Under the pieces are notes generated by a model. That model ran no database searches. It was not told where the DNA came from and was given only the letters and a program-made list of their open reading frames with translations. Source: Parelaphostrongylus tenuis (Eukaryota > Nematoda > Chromadorea > Rhabditida > Metastrongylidae). Taken from it: a stretch of DNA of 64,000 nucleotides. Position numbers and translations under genes: made by a program. Within the stretch, counting starts at the first letter, position 1; each line of letters begins with the position of its first letter. Below, piece by piece: positions 11,205 through 21,185 of the stretch. The stretch is from assembly GCA_019055375.1 (NCBI GenBank), contig JAHQIW010005303.1, forward strand, positions 124,001 through 188,000, written 5' to 3'.

Positions 11205-11875
11205 TAACACGAGGTTGGTGAGGGTTGGCCGAAAACGGGCCAAAATAAGTTAGCCATTTATTCAAGTGTTAGTGTTAGTCAAAAGACGGGGGTGACCCTT
11301 GAACATTATATACCGTTAGGCGAGCCAACTGGCCAAGATGATAGGGTTAACCAGAAGACGTGAGATGACCCTAAGGGGTTAGGTATCGCTTGGCGAGCAA
11401 ACTGCTCAAAATGTTGGAGTTACCCAAGAGATGGGAGTCACCCTAAGGGGTTAGGCGTCTCTGGGCATGCCAACTGGCCAAAATGTTGGAGGATAAGCCA
11501 GAAGATGGGAGTAACCCGAAGGAGCTAAGTGTCGGTGGGCAGGCAATCTAGCCAAAACATGGGGGTAACCTTCAGGAGTTAAGTGTCTCTAGCGAGCCAA
11601 GTGGGCAAAATGCTGCGGTTACTCAAAACACGGGAAGTGACCCCATAGGCTTAGGTGTCGCTGGACAAGCCAACTAGCCAAAAGACGGGGGGTAACCCTA
11701 AAAGGTTTGGTATCCGCTGAGGGAGAGTAACTCTTAGGGGTTAGGTATCTCTGGGCGACCCAACTGGCCTAGATGTTGAAGTTAGCCAGATGGGGAGGTA
11801 ACCTTAAGAGGCTAGGTATTGCGGGGCAGGCCGACTAGCCAGAAGACGGGGGCTAACCCTAAGGGGTTAGGTGTC
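11205..11875. repeat. Minisatellite with ~72 and ~55-bp units
   Basis: About nine diverged units. CTAAGGGGTTAGG-like blocks start near 11371, 11443, 11517, 11570, 11643, 11697, 11732, 11803 and 11858, and each unit carries GCCAACTGGCCAAAATGTTG. Spacings are mostly about 72 or about 55 bases; the short units lack a ~17-base middle piece. Intergenic, 0.4 kb before ERdj3. Confidence 0.8.
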
Positions 11876-12027
11876 ACCCTATGATCGAATACTACTCAGA
11901 TATAACCATTTACAGTCGAGCGACGATCATCGAAAGTGCCGTGGAATCCCTATTTCGAGTACGGCGGGGGAAAGAGTCGATGTCCTTCTTCTCTGCGGTG
12001 CCGAGCAGCAGCCAATCACCGACACCG

Positions 12028-12034
12028 TGACGTG
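12028..12034 (+). promoter_or_regulatory. UPRE-like TGACGTG upstream of ERdj3
   Basis: The TGACGTG core, the XBP-1/ATF6 unfolded-protein-response element, lies about 240 bases before the ERdj3 ATG, with a CCAAT box at 12012-12016 and a CCACGCCCC stretch at 12045-12053. Its place ahead of an ER chaperone gene fits UPR control. The seven-base motif alone can occur by chance, and the CCAAT-N9-CCACG spacing of a full mammalian ERSE is not present. Confidence 0.45.
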
Positions 12035-12255
12035 TGCTAGCCGGCCACGCCCCTTTCCTGGCCGAACTGAAGCGTTTTGAACGGAGATATTTCCCAACTT
12101 CGTCCGCATTTTTACTTAGAGTCGCTTCGAGCACTCGGCTATGTGCTTCTGAAAAATCGATATTATTGATCGCTTTTCCAATCAATACTCATTAAAATCG
12201 TCTAAGCCTTTTTTTTCACCGAGCTATTTCAGTGCTAAGTTTTTTTTCCACCTCT

Positions 12256-12273
12256 TTTTCTTTTTCAGGGCAC
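12256..12273 (+). promoter_or_regulatory. Probable trans-splice acceptor for ERdj3
   Basis: A long pyrimidine run ends in TTTTTCAG at 12268, followed by GGCAC and the start ATG at 12274. A strong acceptor with no good upstream donor, this close to an initiator codon, is the usual look of spliced-leader (SL1) addition in nematodes. Confidence 0.5.
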
Positions 12274-15200
12274 ATGAACCTATTAGGATATTTCTCCGTA
12301 TTATTCGTATCGACACTTTTCGAGCAGATTGAAGGTGGTCGGGATTTCTATAAAATTCTCGGAGTTCGTCGAAATGCGAACCTAAACGAGATCAAAAAGG
12401 CCTATCGAGCGCTGGCAAAGGTTTGTTTGTTTGTTTGTTTACTTGTTTATTCGTTCGTTTTCTTCCAAGTCGTATGCTTACCGTGGTGATACAAACATTA
12501 GACTCGATAAATCAAGAGAATTCCTTTGAAGAAATGCCCTGATCCGACAAAAAAACGAACTGTTAGGTCGTTCCATAAGTGAGGGGGACTAGAGCAAAAA
12601 GCACCAAGTTTATTGAGCAGGAAAAACTTAAATTGAATGATTTTGGTGTCATTCTATTGCGCATTTTTTTCTGAACATTTTGGTATACGACTTGCCTATG
12701 CTTGCTTTAAGCTTTGAGGATCATGCGGTACGTTTTTATACCGAGCCGCGCAACGTCAAATCTCGCTCGTATACGGTAATGGCGGCGTCGCGTTTCGTGA
12801 GAGAGTTGCAGATGTCGCCTACGTGGACTGCCGCGCAGGCGACGTCGCGACGCCGTCTGTCTATCTACCGTGACCCTCAAAGGGTTAAGATGGAGCTGTT
12901 CTGGGAGCGAATTGGCTTGTTACTCATGCACGGCGTATAGGGGAAAATGCTAGTGAAGCGGCGCGCAAGGTTCATGCAGCTTGGGGCGATGATGCGCTAA
13001 GATAAAGACGGCTAGGAAGTGGTTGGCGAAGTTCACAGCTGGAGAGAAGAGTGTGGAGTATCAGTCGAACTCGGAGCGTCCACAGGAAACTCCATCATTC
13101 TTGCGCGCCGTTTCACCAGCATTTCCGCCGCGCCATTCGTGCATGCATGGCGAGTGAATTTGTCCCCAAGAGAGCTCCATCATGAAGCAGGTATCCGCAA
13201 GTTGTATACCAAGATGGTCCTAAGAAAATGAGCAGTTGAACGATGCCAAAATTATGTAGTTTCAATCACTTCTGGGTAATAAATTTGGTGTTTATTGGTC
13301 TAGTGCCAAAACTTATGGAGCGACTCAATAAAAATCAAGGACAGCACTAAACCGAGCTCTGATTGGTACCTGAACTGCCTCATCAATGCAGGATCTTTAG
13401 TCCTTGAGTTGATATCCGTTTTCCTGTAAGATAATGTTTAGGAAAATACCTCAAGGTGGCTTTTATATCAAGTATAGAAATGTAGAATATCAGATGAAAT
13501 GTTCAGGAACTTCACCCGGACAAGCATCCGGACGACGAGCTAGCGCATGAGAAGTTTCAAGACCTCGGCGCCGCTTACGAGGTGGGTCTATTCTACGGGG
13601 ATTTTCTACTTTTTTTTTCACCTGAATTTTCTCCAAATGAGGGCTAAATCCTTGATCCCCTCTGCTCCATATTACGGGGAGATTTGATACAAGACAGTTT
13701 ATCTCTGGAACAAAATCAGATTGTCCTGAGGGTTATTTTCTCTGTTTTCTCATCAAGTTTCATGGAAGCTTCTCCGTGAACTCTTCATATCTATGTCTCC
13801 CCCAGGTGAAGACCACTAAAGGATGAAAATTCTTTTAGTGTTCAATAGTACTAGTAATATGCAAAACTTTCAACCGTTTACGTAAATCGAACCTGCCTAG
13901 CACTCTTTCGGGAGGCGCGTGCTAGCCCCGGGAGTCATTTTTGTGCTATCACATCTTCATAATTCTTTTTTTTTCTACTATTTCTTGCTTTAGGTGCTCT
14001 CGGACAAGGAAAAACGTGCTGCTTACGATCGTCATGGTGAAGAAGGTGTGAAGAAAATGATGGGTGGTGGTGGTGGTGGTCATGATCCATTCTCGTCGTT
14101 TTTCGGTGATTTCTTCGGCGGAGGACACGACAATGGAGAAGAGCAGCAAAGGCCAAGGGTCCGTTTTTACACAAAGTTTGAATCAATAAGAATTCTTTTA
14201 CTTAACCACTTCTGAGCAGTGGTATAATGTTTTAACTTGAATTTGGTAATTTTGAGTGGTATGCAAAACTCTGAACCTCGGACGGGAATCGAGCTCCGCA
14301 CCTCACATTTCTCAGGAGCACGTGCTAACCAATTGCACTAGCGGGGCTGCTGTTCTGCTACCACTCTTTTCGCGATATGAGGTATCGATTTGTCAGTAAT
14401 GAACCGTCAGCGCTGTGACTTGGTATCGCTCAACATTACTGGATTCCTAGTTCAAATTGGCTTTGTACTTTTTGAACTATTCATCTTATTCCACGACCGG
14501 TCAGCACAATTTACCTGTGAGAATCCCAGCACCTCTTTTATCCAGTTTGTCTCCTCGTATTCGTCCTCCATAGAGATCTTCGAACATCTCTCTTGTTGCT
14601 TCGGCTGCTGCTCAAAGACTTCGTCTTCTTCACGAATGTCGTATAATGCTGGTCGAAACGAGTCCTCTTGCAATCCTGGAGGTATTCGGGCCAGGAGTTC
14701 CCTAAAGCGTTTGTTGGTTGATGCAAGAAACAGCTAGAGAGGAACGAACCAGTCTGTTGCTTATCACCTTGCTTCCTGGTACACCGCCTCACTAATTACT
14801 GCGCTAACCGCTCCCAGTTGAGGTACATTACACCTCTACGTGACGTGTCTAAGCTGTCCCACCAACTTTACCTAACAGTGGTCTACGTTGTGGCTAGTTT
14901 TCTTCAGAAAATGCAAAATTTCAGGGTGCTGATGTCGTATTTGACTTATTCGTCACCTTGGAGGAAGTCTATGTGGGGCATTTTGTAGAGGTGAAGAGGA
15001 AAAAGGCAGTTTATAAACAAACGTCAGGGACAAGAAAGTGTAATTGTAGACATGAAATGCGCACTGAACAAGTTGGTATGGGTCGTTTCCAGATGTACCA
15101 GGTGAGTTAATTGATTTTTGTTAATTTTTTCTGGAAATGAGAGAAAAATTGTACAACAACTTATGAGTTAGATCTCGTTTCTATATTATTGTAGACCCTC

Positions 15201-18009
15201 TGCGGACGGGAGTTGATCGGTTTTCGCAGGTGGCGCGGGATTTTTGTAATTTAATAAGGACTTTCCTTTGATCAGAAAGAAAAACTTTAGGCTTTTGTAA
15301 TACTCTGACGCTACACAATCTTCTCTACACTCTCATATATTTTTTTATTCATATATAACTCTACTAAGCGGAAAAAAATTCGAGTGTGGAAACCTGAATG
15401 CTTTCCGCTCCTACAGCGCATCATAAAGACTTTCTCAAGTGCCAAATTTAAATTCTAAATTACCGAGATCTCTGTCATTGATGAGTATAGTCTAACGAAA
15501 AGTTATCCTCAGGCCTTACCGAGACAAGCAGAGAACTCTATATTTGAACATATTTTTATCTTTGCTGCAGCAGCATGCGAAAAAGGCTATCTCATACGAA
15601 GCACAATGTTTAAATCACTGAGATTTAAGCTTCCCAGTAATCCTTTCATCATTATTTGAGCCAACATGTCATGTGGTCTGGTAAGGGCTCTTGTACAGCC
15701 CGATACACGTGTTTCAGTAATTAATTTCCAGTAATTATTAAAATTCTAGTGGAAAAGCTTTCTTCAGCGAAAAAGTCTTTTGAAAAGCTGAGGATTAAAA
15801 GCGACTCTCACCGTCCGCAAAGGGATAATTCATTTGATCATAGCAGTGTCCTACTACTCTTTTTATCTCCTACAGTGGTGGAACTACGGCATAAATTCAT
15901 CTCGACTACCTCCCTCATTTTCAGCAATGAGTATTTTCAGGTCCAAGTTTGTGATGAGTGTCCTAATGTAAAGCTTGTTCAAGAGTCTCGAATATTGGAG
16001 GTAATCTTACCGCGTCCCAAATATCAGTTGTTGATTCTTTATTCGTTTTGAGTTCACAGATAGAAGTGGAAGTTGGCGCAGACGATGGGCACGAACAAGT
16101 ATTTGTTGGTGAAGGAGAACCTCATATCGAAGGAGATCCTGGAGATTTGAAATGCCGCATCAACGTCCAGAAGCATCCGAGGTAATTTCTGTGTCTGGTT
16201 GTGCTAATAATTACCATTGGAGTCAAACGATGTGGCTAAAACTGTCGGTATTGATCAGCCGCGTGAGATGCATCATGCATTGACTTCATTCGAAGTATCG
16301 CTAGAGGTGACTGAATACATATTTAGCCTTTACGATCACTCGCGGTAGTCTGCTGATCTGTGAAGTGTGCTGCTATTCTCTCAGACAAGTCTGCTACCAA
16401 GTTATCAACCTCGTAGGTATAAATTCAGACGCGAGGTGGAGCCCGACCACATTTGGGTGACTGGGCATCTCTAGCCACCGCGTCACATACGCTCTTCATT
16501 GTCGGAGTATTTTGCATAGGTCCTACAGGGTGCGTGTGGCGCAGTGCTTCGGGGCCCCCTTCAACACACATGCTCCTTAGTTCGAGCCTGCGCCAAGGCT
16601 CACCGAGCCCTTCTATCCCTCCGGAGTTGATGAATCGGTACCAGACTTGTCTGTGAGGATAGCAGCACTGGCGAAATCATCACGAGTCATTGTAAAGACC
16701 ATATATGCATACGATCACCTCAAACGGTGCTTGACGAACTCGAATGCACGGTGCATCTCTCAGGAATCGATCAGCGCCGGGAGCTTTATTGTTCTTTTTT
16801 TCTACAATGTTATTCTATATGATGCAGTATTTCAATAATGTTTTATTATTTCTCTTCTTCTATACGTATTGGCTTTCTATCTGAATTTATCAGATTTGAA
16901 CGAAAAGGCAACGATCTGTACACAAACGTGACTATCTCGTTACAAGACGCTTTAAATGGTTTTTAAAATGGACATTGAACATCTTGACGGTCATAAAGTC
17001 CATGTGGATCGTGAGAAGGTGAGAGATGTTGTGATGGCTTGACTAAGTGCCAGAGGAGCAATCCATCTGTTATAATTACATATCCAACAATCTAGAGTGA
17101 TGTGCAAAACTCTGAGCCTCGGACGGGAATTGTACTCGCGCTTTACCATTTCCGAGGACGCATGTTAGGCACTGCGCTACCAGGGTTCCTGCTCTTCCAC
17201 CCCTCTTTCTGCGATCACTTTGGCCTGATGAATTACAAGTATCCACTATCTATCAGCGTAATTGGGTTTAGCCCGTATGTGTTTACCAATCCAAATTGCT
17301 GAGGTTAGTTGTTGACAGATCGATTGATGCCTTGTATCGCAAAAAGAGCGGTACTATCGCAGAAGCAGTGGAGACAGGAGCTCCGAAAGTGAAGTGGTTA
17401 GCACACGTCGCCGAAAATCGTGAGACGCGAGTTCAACTCCCGCCCGATGTTTAGAGTTTTGCATATCACTCAATATGAGTAGATACATAATTATAACAGC
17501 ATGTCACTGCTTGACCCTTTGGGGACCGTGGACTCGCAGCCTCCGCATCTCTAATTGGCAATTCTTAACGGTCTGCTCCACCCCTTATTCATTTTTAACT
17601 TTCAGCGTGCTGCGTCTAGCAATAGCAAGCTATTACGTAAAACAGTGAAGGCCAGGGGGGTTAGAGATGCAGAGAAAGTGGAGCAGACTATGCGGAGTTG
17701 TTAGTTAGAAAGGCAGAGACCGTGGATCCACGGTCCTGAAAGAGTTAAAAAAGCGGTTAGTTGGAAATTCTTGCCGTGTGTGTAATCCATCTGTTGTTCA
17801 AGATCACATGGCCAGGTGCGCGAATGCGAAAGAAAGACGAAGGGATGCCATCGATAACAAATAACAACCAGCGTGGTGACCTCTACATCACATTCGATGT
17901 CGAGTTTCCCCGAACAGAGTTATCTGAGGAGCAAAAGCGAATGATTTCGGATCTATTGAAACAGGGAGCTGTTAAACCGAAGATTTATAATGGATTACAA
18001 GGCTACTAA
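12274..18009 (+). CDS. ERdj3/DNAJB11-type ER co-chaperone (Hsp40)
   Basis: ER-luminal J-protein that feeds unfolded clients to BiP. Exons: 12274-12420, 13507-13581, 13994-14158, 14925-15101, 15941-16000, 16060-16181, 16894-17018, 17803-18009 (stop TAA). Residues 1-19 form a signal peptide. The J domain follows ([21 protein letters not shown]) with the HPD motif at residues 52-54, then a Gly-rich linker ([10 protein letters not shown]), substrate domains with cysteine pairs CNC (168-170) and CDEC (192-195), an N-glycosylation sequon NVT in TNVTISL, and the family C-terminus YNGLQGY. Length is 358 residues, the same as human DNAJB11. The start ATG lies 5 bases after a TTTTTCAG acceptor, suggesting spliced-leader trans-splicing. 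The exon 3 donor is an unusual GTCCGT. Exon 7 has one extra T at 16960-16964, giving an in-frame TAA unless disregarded; the downstream reading [12 protein letters not shown] is perfectly conserved. Intron 1 holds a mariner relic. Confidence 0.95.
12563..13328 (+). mobile_element. Decayed mariner in ERdj3 intron 1
   Basis: Inverted ends TTAGGTCGTTCCATAAGT at 12563 and the inverse of TTGAGTCGCTCCATAAGT at 13328. The interior encodes broken pieces of the N-terminal helix-turn-helix region ([17 protein letters not shown]) and a far C-terminal piece; the catalytic core is missing. A GC-rich small element ending CCCTCAAAGGGTTAAG at about 12893 seems inserted in it. Confidence 0.7.
13860..13935 (-). 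repeat. tRNA-like foldback arm fragment
   Basis: ATATGCAAAACTTTCAACCG followed by degraded AATCGAACCTGCC and GGGAGGCGCGTGCTAG; short arm in ERdj3 intron 2. Confidence 0.45.
14255..14385 (-). repeat. tRNA-like foldback arm
   Basis: GAGTGGTATGCAAAACTCTG, then GGACGGGAATCGAGCTCC and GTGCTAACCAATTGCACTAG, the inverse of a tRNA-like sequence; ERdj3 intron 3. Confidence 0.55.
14540..14830 (-). repeat. SINE-B copy
   Basis: On the minus strand: tRNA-like head GGGAGCGGTTAGCGCAGTAA at about 14780-14818, then the body motif GAAGACGAAGTCTTTGAGCA GCAGCCGAAG near 14600-14640. Lies in ERdj3 intron 3. Confidence 0.5.
15640..15720. repeat. Fragment shared with 35265-35345
   Basis: GAGCCAACATGTCATGTGGT, GGGCTCTTGTACAGCCCG and ATACACGTGTTTC occur here and, inverted and slightly diverged, at 35268-35326 next to the Merlin relic. 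Probably a remnant of the same transposon family, in ERdj3 intron 4. Confidence 0.6.
16245..16497 (-). repeat. SINE-A copy
   Basis: Minus-strand copy: the head's A-box piece GTGACGCGGTGGCTAGAGAT falls at about 16470-16490; the body (CACTCGCGGTAGTCTGCTGA, GGTGACTGAATACAT) is at 16290-16370. ERdj3 intron 6, head to head with the next copy. Confidence 0.6.
16529..16790 (+). repeat. SINE-A copy
   Basis: GTGCGTGTGGCGCAGTGCTT head, B box AGTTCGAGCCTGCGCC, body GGCTCACCGAGCCC to GGTGCATCTCTCAGGAATCG and GGGAGCTTTATTG. ERdj3 intron 6. Confidence 0.7.
17095..17475. repeat. Foldback element with tRNA-like arms
   Basis: Begins GAGTGATGTGCAAAACTCTG and ends GTTTTGCATATCACTC; the left arm (GGACGGGAATTGTACTCGCG) is inverted in the right arm (GAGACGCGAGTTCAACTCCC). 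Clean 16-bp-scale terminal inverted repeat. ERdj3 intron 7. Confidence 0.65.
17512..17747. repeat. TTAA-type hairpin element
   Basis: TTGACCCTTTGGGGACCGTG on the left and CCACGGTCCTGAAAGAGTTA on the right; inner halves inverted. 55 bases upstream of ERdj3 exon 8. Confidence 0.6.
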
Positions 18010-18713
18010 CTGCTGTAAGGAACCTCTACAGTGGCCTTTTGCTTTCGACTCTCGTAGCGATTTTTCTCAACCATTGTGAAATGATTGTACGAGTACTGAT
18101 TATCCATAGAATTGTTTGAAATCGTATAATTATGAAGTACATTTTTAGGTTTTTGTTATTTTCTTCTTGTTAAATACGGCGGGTTTCTCGTGTTTAGTGG
18201 CAATTTTTTCATAAGATATAAAAATAGCCACATTTATTGCTTGTTTTGCATTCCTGCCTTTCTTTCCTTTCAGTTCTCCACGTGAAAACCTCATCCGAAT
18301 AGTTGGTTTTCTTCGCGTAGTAGCTGTTTCCTTCTAGTTTAGAGCGTAGGTTTGAGCCTTCGTAGAGTACGCTAAGCCCAAAGCGGACAAGAAGTTTGCG
18401 GTATTACAGTGTGATGGGGAAATGTGAATTTGTGAGATGGCTGATCAAAAGAGAAAGGAAGCAGAAATGCATCTATATTCGGTGAGTGTACACAAAGCCA
18501 TCCAGCTATCGTGAGGGCCATCTGTCTACCTCTCGGTCTCTCGACATTTGTTGTGTGGACTTGCCTTTGTTGATATGTGGTGTTTCGACGATGTAACATT
18601 TTAAATTTATAAAGAAATTTTTCTTTTGTTTTGAATACAATTGAATTATGCGGCATCGAAATCCGCAATTCCTGTTCTGGAGAGTTATCAGATAAAGTGA
18701 TGTCAAGAATATT
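18010..18713. other. ERdj3 3' flank; no further gene seen
   Basis: AT-rich probable 3' UTR and intergenic sequence. A 120-codon minus-strand frame at 18372-18734 has no family features and I do not support it. Confidence 0.35.
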
Positions 18714-18933
18714 TAGCCCTTTCGGGACCGTCAACCCACTTCCTCTGACACTCTAGTCTCCAGCGTGAGAACGCATTGAATGTATTGCTGTATTATTTCA
18801 GTGGTGATGCTGTTGTTAATTTCCTGTTATAATATATGTAAATATGTTATAACAACAGCAACGCTGTCAGTGCGCTCCCGCGCTGGGGGTTAGAGATGCA
18901 GGGGAAGTGGGTCCATGGTCCCCAAAGGGTTAG
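18714..18933. repeat. TTAA-type hairpin element, long form
   Basis: Ends TAGCCCTTTCGGGACCGTCA and CCATGGTCCCCAAAGGGTTA; internal palindrome (ACGCATTGAATGTATTGCTG, GTTATAACAACAGCAACGCT) matches the copy at 9166-9482. Confidence 0.65.
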
Positions 18934-19187
18934 TCATCGTAAGGATAACGGGACAAAGACGCTTATATGTTCAGTGGAAAAACAGCAGCCTTGAAATGAA
19001 AGGATTTTCAGTAATAATTCTATATCCCGCAACTAACACATTTTTTGGGAATAGAAAGAACTTTTCTCAAGCAAAGTGGTAAACCACCTTCTTACGTTCT
19101 GTAGAACCAAAAAGATCCACTAAAAAGTCGTTTAAAATGCCTTTAGAGGAGTCAAAATCTATAACTGCCCATCAAGGAATGTCGAGT

Positions 19188-19300
19188 GATATGCAGAACG
19201 GTGGACCTCGAGCGGGAGATGAACCCTCATCTCGTCATCTCGGGGTGTTGTACTAACCACTGCACTATCGGGGCTCCTATTCTGCTATCACTCTGTAAAC
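19188..19300 (-). repeat. tRNA-like foldback arm
   Basis: GAGTGATATGCAGAACGGTG, GAGCGGGAGATGAACCCTCA and GTACTAACCACTGCACTATC; one arm. Confidence 0.5.
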
Positions 19301-19597
19301 GATTACTTCTATAAAACTGGAAGTTCAAGTTGACAACTTAATTTAGATTGATTGCATGACTGGTGGTGATGTCATCGTCATGCGCCCATATGCCGAGTGC
19401 GGCCAGTGAGAAGAAGCGATTAAGGAGTTGGTACGCGGTGATCGCCGACAAGTGCGCTTTTCCGAGGACAGACAGCTATGCTGTTACTGCAGTATGCATT
19501 GTTTTGCAGTCGTGAATTGTACTGAAGTAGTTACGTTTTTGCAGAAGACCATGAGTTAAAGACGGTGATGGTGGTGGTTACGTAGAGTTTTGTGGTG

Positions 19598-19775
19598 CTG
19601 GCCTTGTCTGGGAGGATAAGCAGCACTGACTCGGTTCAGCGGAAGGCCACCGCGAGTCATTGTAAAGGCCAGATATGCACTCAATCACCTCAAACGAAGT
19701 TAAGAATCGAGGAAGAATGCATGGCGCATCCCTCAGGGATTCATCAACGGCGAGAGCTCTATCCTTTATCCTTTG
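19598..19775 (+). repeat. SINE-A copy lacking its tRNA head
   Basis: Starts at GGCCTTGTCTGGGAGGATAA, continues through GGCCACCGCGAGTCATTGTA and ends with CTATCCTTTATCCTTT; 5'-truncated. Confidence 0.65.
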
Positions 19776-19837
19776 TTAGAGCACTTGTGGTTGAACATCT
19801 GCTGGTATCATAGAAAGACAGAGGATAGGGATCTGAG

Positions 19838-20110
19838 CGATGCTAAAATCTTGAGGGACGCGTCATGCGTTCGTCTACATCTAGCATCGTTAGAGGTTAC
19901 TAAATGCATGCCTACCATCTACAATGACTAGCGGTGGCCCACCGATAGATCAAGTCAGTGCTGCTAACCTCTTATACAATTATGGTGACTATTCGCCTAT
20001 CTCTTGGGGCAGTGGAAGGCTGGATGACTCTGACTGCGGGATCGAACCATAGACTACTTGTACGTCGCAGAGTTCCATCTGCGACCGACGCGCTCTGCTA
20101 GTAGCATGAT
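19838..20110 (-). repeat. SINE-A copy
   Basis: Minus strand: B-box GGTTCGATCCCGCAGTC at about 20035-20050 and body inverse (CACCGATAGATCAAGTCAGT, GAGGGACGCGTCATGCG). Nearly full length and opposed to the copy at 19598. Confidence 0.6.
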
Positions 20111-20939
20111 ACAAATATTAAAGGACCAAACTTCACTAAACTTGTCATGTAAAATATGGAAAATGAAAAGTATCTTACGAAACTTTTTTGATTCAGAGCT
20201 TGAGTAAGGTTGATATCTCTTCTGCAAAATCTACGACTGACGTTTCGGTGACTTCATCTTTTCCAAAGTCTAGTCTTATTTTTTTAGCGTTATCCGTGTA
20301 GCCACGAGCAGTCAATGAACTTTTAGTTTTAGGAATAACATCACATGAAGAACATTCAGGCTCAGAAGAAGGCAAAGTCGCCGAAATGTCAGTCATCGAA
20401 TTTGAAGAAGACCCAGCAACTTCGCGAACGTTGTGAATAAAAGGACAGTTCACAAATCATCTCGGTGTAGTAATACCGACGATTTAGCGGACAGTTTCAT
20501 ATTTTCCTTAGAATAAAAAAAATATTTCACTTACCGTGAAGTGATAGGCATCCAGCGTCTTTACGACAGTGAGAAAAGTGACTTCTTCCCCATGATCGAC
20601 TTTCTGTTAACCTCAGCATAGTTTCGAATATACCACTATTTTGTCTTGATTAGGCGAGGTTATCAACAAGGTTATTTATCGAGTACAGTAATGCGGTGAA
20701 ATAATAGTGATACAATGGCTGAAGTTTTGATAGTTTCGCTTTTTCGGAGACAGAAAAGGTTAGATTTGACCCCAATCTACTAAGTCGAATACTTCCAAAA
20801 CCAAAGCAGATGTAGCTTCATGCATAAACATGTAATTGCATGGTAAGCAACTTCTGTCAACTTTCTTTTTTCAACGACTGTGTTCTAGCTTGCTGGTCGT
20901 ATTTAAGACACCTCCATCCCGTGTACTGATAGGGAATTT
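20111..20939. other. No gene assigned
   Basis: A minus-strand open frame (20193-20453, ...NCPFIHNVREVAGSSS...) resembles a C-terminal exon with a CCCH-like CPFIH, but no acceptor precedes it and an in-frame stop lies just upstream. Left unassigned. Confidence 0.25.
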
Positions 20940-21185
20940 CTCTTAATCCTCCGCGCAGTTCGGCGAACATCCTGCGTGCTGTTTCGACTTCTGCTTGAGG
21001 AGTCCATCTTCTCTATAAGTTTTGTAGAACCAGCTCAACACGATTTTCTTCAAAGATTTGAAAATAGCCAAGCTAAGGCGTTCCCACGTGAATGTAAGAA
21101 AGCACTGTGCGAGAGATCGAACCAGCACCTTGTTCCCTGATGGCTTGTATTACTTACCACTACGTCACCATCGTCTTCCACAATC
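20940..21185 (-). repeat. SINE-B copy
   Basis: Minus strand: tRNA-like head GACGTAGTGGTAAGTAATAC with GCTGGTTCGATCTCTCGC, and body AGATGGACTCCTCAAGCAGA AGTCGAAACAGC near 20975-21015. Confidence 0.5.

Noticed and set aside
11205..11875. CRISPR-like array
   Set aside because: Repeats and spacers are not distinct; whole units are repeated, and this is eukaryotic DNA.
20193..20453. C-terminal exon with CCCH-like NCPFIH motif
   Set aside because: No splice acceptor before it, an in-frame stop immediately upstream, and the neighbouring exon-like piece (20549-20634) would need a 28-base intron.
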